A stretch of DNA of 64,000 bases from Carposina sasakii (lineage: Eukaryota; Arthropoda; Insecta; Lepidoptera; Carposinidae): positions 13,461,501 to 13,525,500 of the forward strand of contig CP053159.1 of the NCBI GenBank assembly GCA_014607495.2. The letters are read 5' to 3'. Under the pieces are notes generated by a model. It ran no database searches and was not told the origin of the DNA. It worked only from the letters and a program-made list of their open reading frames with translations. This document shows, in pieces, positions 58,371-64,000 of the stretch. Position 1 is the stretch's first letter, and the number at the start of each line of letters is the position of its first letter. Both the position numbers and the translations under genes were made by a program.

Positions 58371-58908
58371 CACGGTTCAAGTTCAGACTGTCATCGGGTT
58401 TTTGAGCTGGCGAGAGGAATGGTCTGTTCTTTTTTCAAAGACCTTTCTGGGGGGATTTGATCTATTTTCAAATTCAAATAAGAGAGGATTGTTGTGTTCT
58501 TTTTTCGAATACCTTTTTAGAAATGGATGCCAATTTTAATCTATTTTCTAATTTTAGATACGAAAAGAATGTACGGTTCTTTTTTCGAATATCTTTCTGG
58601 GAGGGAAAAGTATGCAGTTCTAATCTATTTTCAAATTAAAATTATGTTTATGACGTGTAAATGGTTATACTATACAGGATGTAGTTGATACGAGTACATT
58701 ATTTCTATCAAGTTTAGATTACATCTACTTGAGGATTGTAATAACAGGTAATATTAGAATGTTTTGTCTATTCCAAAAATCCCCGTTCCAAAAACGTGTT
58801 AATTGGAGTTTCCATATCTAAATCTAAAGGTATTACATAAATAGGAAAAACGTTTAAAAATCTTAATTTTAATGATTATATTCTGCATTTTAACACATTT
58901 ATAATAAC

Positions 58909-59180
58909 GTTTATAACTTCTATGCTGCTCTGGGAGTGAAAAAAAAAAGTATAATACTACAGCTACTTCTCTACCCGGGCATACTGTACAAGTCAGCAGA
59001 GGGACAAGAGGGTCTTGGTGTTTTGTAGGCGATGGGCTGACCACCTGTCACTACTAACCTGACTTGTACATCTCAACTATACCCTCAAAATTGGTCAGAA
59101 GTGGCACCATGTAGTTCTATCGGCCCTTGGTACTCTGCCTACCCCTTAAGGGATAAAGGCGTGATTATATGTATGTATAT
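58909..59180 (+). mobile_element. SINE D with perfect target duplication
   Basis: ATTTATAATAAC stands before (58897-58908) and after (59181-59192). The tail is TATGTATGTATAT. The 5' end carries a few extra bases compared with the other copies. Confidence 0.85.
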
Positions 59181-59409
59181 ATTTATAATAACCGCTTAAT
59201 AATACATTTATCATGCTACGAACATCTACGTACATTTCGTAGCAGTACTACGACGTAGCGTTCAAAAGCGTACTCGTAGCACTTCTACGAGCTTTAGTTA
59301 AGTTGACTTTATTCTGTGAGAACTGAGAGTTAAGTAATTTAGTGTTTCTTGTGTTCATTAAAAGGCTTCTTCAATGTCGAATATAGTGTTATTCCGTATT
59401 GTGACTGTA

Positions 59410-59755
59410 CAGGGTGTGGGTGACAGCCAGGCTAATACTGATATCCTGAATAAGTACCATTGTGTTGAGTGATACAACAGTGTTGTTATTCGCAGGAAAT
59501 GTATTTTTGATTTGATTATCAGTAATCTTTGCTCTCCGCGCCAATTGTATCGGGCGATCCTGTGACTAACTAAATGGGCTTATTGGTTATTGTGTGATAC
59601 ATTGCTGTTTTTTGGATCACTTATGAATCTCCATTAGGGTTGATCAGTTATTTGAAAACATTTGAGGCCAACTTTTTTTAAAAATCATCTTTTGGTTAAA
59701 ATTTTATTTTTAAGTCATTAAGCGAAAATTTAATACTGTAATAAGCCAGTCGGAG
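59410..59755. mobile_element. MITE family M3, truncated copy
   Basis: The end CAGGGTGTGGGTGACAGCCA, with TA before it, and the interior CCGCGCCAATTGTATCGGGC match the copy at 27827 read in reverse. The far end is missing. Confidence 0.75.
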
Positions 59756-59816
59756 TCAAGATGTATTGTAAAATTACATTACATCCCATAGTAAAAAGCC
59801 GACTTTACTATAAATA

Positions 59817-59995
59817 CAGGGTGTTTTTTGGCTAAACTAAAACTAGCATAAACACTGGACACTAAACATTTCGCACGATCAAGAAATTTTTTAAAAATTC
59901 CATCGTTTCCCAGCATTTTTTTTGGCATAAACTTAGTTTATTTGATGTATAGAGTACGTACCCTTCGTTAAGGTTGGCAACGAAAAAACATCCTG
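59817..59995 (+). mobile_element. MITE family M2, internally deleted copy
   Basis: Both ends are present (CAGGGTGTTTTTTGG and AACATCCTG, TA outside), but the left half of the interior is gone, leaving 179 bp. ACTAAACATTTCGCACGATC and TACGTACCCTTCGTTAAGGT match the longer copies. Confidence 0.78.
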
Positions 59996-60151
59996 TATAC
60001 ATAAATACTAGAAACAATCCCCACAAGTCAGACATCGCAGATCGGACGCAATCAGACGTCACTCACCCCTACTTAATTACCCTTCGCCCTTGCACACGCA
60101 TGTAGCACGTATACGAGTATGTATGTGGGAATGTAAATCTACTTACAAATG

Positions 60152-60247
60152 AATATAGTAAGCATCTTATAGATTGGATATGTAATATAGTAAGCATCTT
60201 ATAGATTGGATATGTAATATAGTAAGCATCTTATAGATTGGATATGT
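60152..60247 (+). repeat. 32-bp tandem repeat, three units
   Basis: Units at 60152, 60184 and 60216 start AATATAGTAAGCATCTTATA and are identical. No element was recognised around it. Confidence 0.92.
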
Positions 60248-61064
60248 GTCTTCATCTTAGATGAATGTCTTCATAGATATTTTGATACAAAAACACACGG
60301 CCAATTTCAATACTAGAAGTCAGAAGTTTTTATATTCCTAATTTGAAATTTTGTATGAAAACAATTGATGATTCAATCTAACTATATCATGCAAAAAATC
60401 TATTAAGATCGGTTATTGAAATTGGCTGTTAGACATAGACGTATAGACACGGCTGTGTTTTTGAATGGGGTAACCAAAAGCAGGGTCATAAGGAAGATCT
60501 CAGGGTCACGATTTGCATCAGAGTATCTCCGTGCTACTAACAAACCGCACGTAAAGTGATATTTGATTTTTGACAGAAAAATATATGGAAGATCTGTCAA
60601 GTTATTGTTGATACCGAAGGAAAGGCAAGGGGAACTAAGCCCATACAGCCATTGTCTTTAGTAAATGTTTTCTGAATTTATGATGGATGATATTGATGGT
60701 AATGAATGGAAATGTCGGAAAAATCTTCAAGAATAGATGTAAAATTAGTAAAAATCAAAAATAATTGCAGAAACAACTTACATGAGCCCATGAAGAGATC
60801 GTATTCCGTCTAAAGCTTTACTCAGCTTACCTGCATATAAAACCACGCACACGCACTAGATTCACATCACATGTAAAGAAAATATAACTTGTCTATCAGA
60901 AAACATCACTTTACGGATACATGCAAGCCATTTACAAATAATTTTTGATTTTCACAAGAAAATTACACCCGCTCCCTTCCAGCTTTTCCCGCCGAATCCC
61001 CTGTCAAGTTATACTGTGTATAACTTTTTTTTACTAATTGTAAAAATTAAACTAATTGTATAAC
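60248..61064. other. Unassigned stretch
   Basis: AT-rich, no coding or repeat evidence. Confidence 0.35.
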
Positions 61065-61436
61065 TTGCTAGGCAAACATTTGACCGCCATCGTGCCTGAT
61101 GTTAAGCAAGATGCGGCCTAGGGTGGTACATGTTTCTCTATTGAGGGATCGCCCGCCACCGGACCCTCCGCTTGGTTTTAAAATGGTTAAAATGGTTTTC
61201 GGATTAGCAGCTATGTATTTATGGTTGCATGCTAGGTGCTTGGATCTGGCTTCTCGTTGCGACTGTAGTGTCTTGTGTTCGTGATCATGAGTAGGCAGAT
61301 CCGAGGGTCAGCGGAGGGTATAGGGCCCGGTGGCGGGCGATCCCTCAATAGAGATTTGAACTTCCGAATAGTGACGCCTGATACAATTCAATATGGTACA
61401 TGTTTGCCTAGAAAGTGCCTATTCACTTAAACTTAA
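61065..61436 (-). pseudogene. LINE C-terminal fragment, split by HHE
   Basis: On the minus strand the parts on either side of 61124-61393 join to give the tail seen at 37485-37638 (TTTCTAGGCAAACATGTACC, then CTAGGCCGCATCTTGCTTAA and GGCACGATGGCGGT). The usual TAA stop is CAA here. Confidence 0.75.
61136..61393. mobile_element. HHE element, copy lacking the ribozyme core
   Basis: The 12-base duplication TGGTACATGTTT is perfect (61124-61135, 61394-61405). It starts CTCTATTGAGGGATCGCCCG and ends CAATTCAATA exactly like the copy at 46643. The interior keeps the last part of the ribozyme stem I (GGTTTTCGGATTAGCAGC) but lacks CTGATGA and GAAA. The host site is intact in the LINE copy at 37485. Confidence 0.75.
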
Positions 61437-61917
61437 ACCTAGTTTAAAGCTTTTATTGATAAAGCCATTAGAGTACATTAATTGCGAATTTACATTACAA
61501 AATTACTGTCTAATAGAATGAATCCACCCATACTGCTCAAACAAGGCATCTGAGTTGTCACCAACATCGATTCTGCCCAACCGACTGGAAAACCTAGTGA
61601 CGCTTTTTTAAGGTTTATTTTGCTTAAACCATAGCAAGCATTGTTGTTTGAACCGACCTATCCGCTCGTTAACATACATGTCTATCCGGCAAAGTTATTT
61701 TTTTCTAAGAGAGGAACCATTTAAAAAATTCTCGATGAGAAAATAAAGATCATGTTCGCATAAAAACTGCTCCCGTGGCCGCAAAGATAACGTTGTCTGT
61801 CAATAAATGTATGCATGTACATCTTTCCAATGTTTTGTTTCAAGTTTTCCAATTTGCATAATTCCTTGATGGTAATTTACATTTAATATTTATGCGTATA
61901 TTGAAGCTCTTGTATAA

Positions 61918-61988
61918 AATTACATACATACATATAATCACGCCTTTATCCCTTACGGGTTAGGCAGAGCACCAAGGGCCGATAGGAT
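61918..61988 (-). mobile_element. SINE D, truncated 3' end
   Basis: ACATACATACATATAATCAC through TAGGCAGAGCACCAAGGGCC is the reverse 3' end of the family. It stops abruptly just before an FB element. Confidence 0.7.
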
Positions 61989-61995
61989 TGTATAA

Positions 61996-62207
61996 GCTTT
62001 AAGCATCGAGCACACCGGATGCGTATGCGTAGACGTAAGCGTAGATGTACACGTAAATGTATGGAACTGTCACCGCTTGACGTCTATGCTTACGTCTACG
62101 CATACGCATCCGGTCTGCCCGTGCCTATACAGTTTTATACATTACAACTCAGAGATACGTATACGTCTACGCGTACGTGTACGCATACGAATCCGGTGTG
62201 GTCGAGG
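61996..62207. mobile_element. Foldback element FB, single-arm copy
   Basis: One shortened left arm (ATCGAGCACACCGGATGCGT), the central hairpin and a right arm ending GGTGTGGTCGAGGC. Confidence 0.75.
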
Positions 62208-62231
62208 CTTTATGCATAAAAAATCTATATA

Positions 62232-62376
62232 GATACTAGCTGAAAACGTTGATGTCTCACTGTATCGTCAAACGGGGGATGAAAAATAGATGTTGTCCGA
62301 TATTATGCATGCTAAGATTTACGATCGGTCGAGCCGTTTCGGAGGAGTAACTTCTAACACCGTGATTTTACTCATA
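62232..62376 (-). mobile_element. Helitron-like repeat (HLE), reverse fragment
   Basis: It begins at CTAGCTG, the complement of the CAGCTAG end seen at 19647, and contains the complement of CTCCGAAACGGCTCGACCGA and CACGGTGTTAGAAGTTA. Confidence 0.6.
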
Positions 62377-63049
62377 AACGGATGAAACTATTCATACATA
62401 GATAGATACATATACAGGATGATAAGGAGAACCCACAGCCATATCACAGAGAGGTTGCTGGCTTAACGCCTGAGAGAATGCCCAATTTCCTAGTCAAAAT
62501 GCACGTAAGGAGTTTGCAGATGATGTGTTTTTATCATATTTTTTAACATATAAATTTACGATCAGATTCCAGCATTTTGCATTATAATATAATGAAATAA
62601 GCGAGTATTCCTTAATACCTCTTTAATTCTCTGAATAAAGAGGGATAAAATATTCCCGAATGAAATTGCGTGTCCAATCAGAGTATACTCGTACGTATTG
62701 TGCTGTAATTTGAAATTACTTTTGCCGCTTGACAATAAACGTATGTAATTAACTTAAATTGCGTCACTTTATCATTTTAAATACAAATTAAAGGGTGTTG
62801 TGTTCTTTGACCTTAAGTTATTTTAAAAACAATTCATTATATTATTTACAGTTATGCTACGTTAACACGTGGATTTTTTATAAATACTCTAAACTCTAAA
62901 CTTAGATCCCGAAAGGTAATATTTTGGGTAGTAAAGCAACCAGCAAAGATATATAAATACAAAGGATTAAGAACCTTCTGTAACGTTTTTCGACATTTTT
63001 TTCTATATATTTAGGAGACCAGCGGCATTATTATAACGTTACATAATAT

Positions 63050-63262
63050 TGATCGAATCAAAAGATGAGGAGATCCGCAGACGTACAAAAATCACCGACA
63101 TAGCTCAACAGTCCAGCAAGCTGAAGTGGCAATGGGCAGGGCGCATAGCTTAAAGAACTGATGGCCGATGGAGTCGGAAAGTTCTAGAGCGGATACCACA
63201 TATCGGCAAACGCAGCGTGGGAAGGCCACCAGCGACCGGTCGGAGTGGAGGTTGTTGTGGAG
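63050..63262 (+). pseudogene. RTE-like LINE fragment
   Basis: The frame reads DEEIRRRTKITDIAQQSSKL, KWQWAGRIA, a stop, RTDGRWSRKVLERIPHIGKR and SVGRPPA, the same region as 14640-14850 of the LINE at 14364. It is truncated at both ends. Confidence 0.8.
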
Positions 63263-63282
63263 GCCTATGTCCAAATTGTCAA

Positions 63283-63355
63283 GTTTTCGCCTACCAGGGT
63301 TCGAATCCAATACCTTCGGCCTAGCAGCAGGCAAAGTTACCTACTACTAACAATG
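63283..63355 (-). mobile_element. SINE A, diverged head fragment
   Basis: On the minus strand TTAGTAGTAGGTAACTTTGC and GGATTCGAACCCTGGTAGG align with the SINE A head. The body is missing. Confidence 0.45.
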
Positions 63356-63375
63356 TATGCGCTAACAGCCGTATT

Positions 63376-63567
63376 CAGGGTATAACAAAAGGAGCTAAGT
63401 GAAATGCTATGATCTATGAATATAGCCCACTATAAAGAACATAATCCACAAAGTTTAAGACATGAAATTAAATATGAACTGAAATTTCGAGACTTAAATT
63501 TGGGGATACAATTTTCACAGTAGGCTATACATATAGCATTTCGCGTAACCCCTTTTGTTACACCCTG
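63376..63567. mobile_element. MITE family M1, short copy
   Basis: CAGGGTATAACAAAAGGAGC on the left and CCCCTTTTGTTACACCCTG on the right are inverted, and the interior keeps ATAGCCCACTATAAAGAAC. The outer TA is mutated on both sides. Confidence 0.75.
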
Positions 63568-64000
63568 CATAAAGAAATAATTTCATTCCAACAAAGGAGT
63601 AAAGATTTATGTACGAAAAATTCATTCTTGGGTAAAATTCAAAGTTACTGTCCCTTGATAATATAATACGTCCCTTCGTACGAAGCCATTATTAAATTTT
63701 ATGTCACTCCCTTGGAGGGGAAGTGAGCAAACAGTGCTTTAGGTAATTACTTTGTTCAAATATTAAAATCAATGTCAAACATAACATTTTATGGTATAAT
63801 TAGGTAACGTGTATATTAATTTCACTCGGTGAAAGCGTTTCGGCTTAATCCAGTTAAAATACCTAATTTTGTAAATTCCCTTATTTCATTCCTCTGCTTC
63901 GAGAATATTTGGGTATTATATTTGGCAGTAGTAGTTTAAAGCAGTGGGTTTTATCTAACTACTAAGTTATTTTGGCATATTTTAATACTAGTAGCTGCCC
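63568..64000. other. Unassigned stretch at the window end
   Basis: AT-rich. Nothing recognised. Confidence 0.35.

Overview
The window looks like nuclear DNA of an insect, most likely a moth or butterfly. It is AT-rich and dominated by short non-autonomous transposons, SINEs and 5'-truncated LINEs of kinds common in Lepidoptera. Only one piece of ordinary host coding sequence is recognisable: an 83-bp minus-strand exon at 13949-14031 encoding part of RRM1 of a CELF/Bruno-type RNA-binding protein. Its splice sites are intact, so much of the window is probably intron of that gene. No bacterial, phage, CRISPR, rRNA or genuine tRNA gene was seen.

Layout. 1-5100 is an uninterrupted BEL/Pao retrotransposon polyprotein, cut by the window edge. 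It is followed by a LINE remnant (5288-6071) split by a MITE. 6466-10854 is a complete young Ty3/gypsy-type element with two 437-bp LTRs, a TATG target duplication and one long ORF. That ORF is chimeric: Gag, protease and RT are followed by a second protease region and then directly by the integrase C-terminus, with no RNase H and no integrase core. 10.9-22.7 kb holds SINEs, MITEs, an RTE-like LINE end and the CELF exon. 22778-24865 is a decayed piggyBac-like transposon. 25-64 kb is intron-like sequence carrying many small elements.

Repeat names used below. M1, M2 and M3 are MITE families with CAGGGTG-type ends and TA duplications. M4 has CCCGACTG ends. FB is a foldback family. SINE A, B and C have tRNA-like heads or related bodies. 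SINE D ends in TATG repeats and has no visible tRNA head. SINE F shares its 3' tail with the RTE-like LINE. HLE are Helitron-like repeats. HHE is an element with inverted arms, one copy of which carries a candidate hammerhead ribozyme.

How the parts interact. The intact BEL and Ty3 elements are the only near-complete coding transposons. The Ty3 element would need RNase H and integrase supplied in trans. The SINEs appear to rely on LINE machinery: F ends in the same motif as the RTE-like LINE at 14.9 kb. Nested insertions (M2 in M1, SINE D in SINE A, HHE in a LINE, M2 in a LINE) give a relative order of insertion that can be read directly from the sequence.
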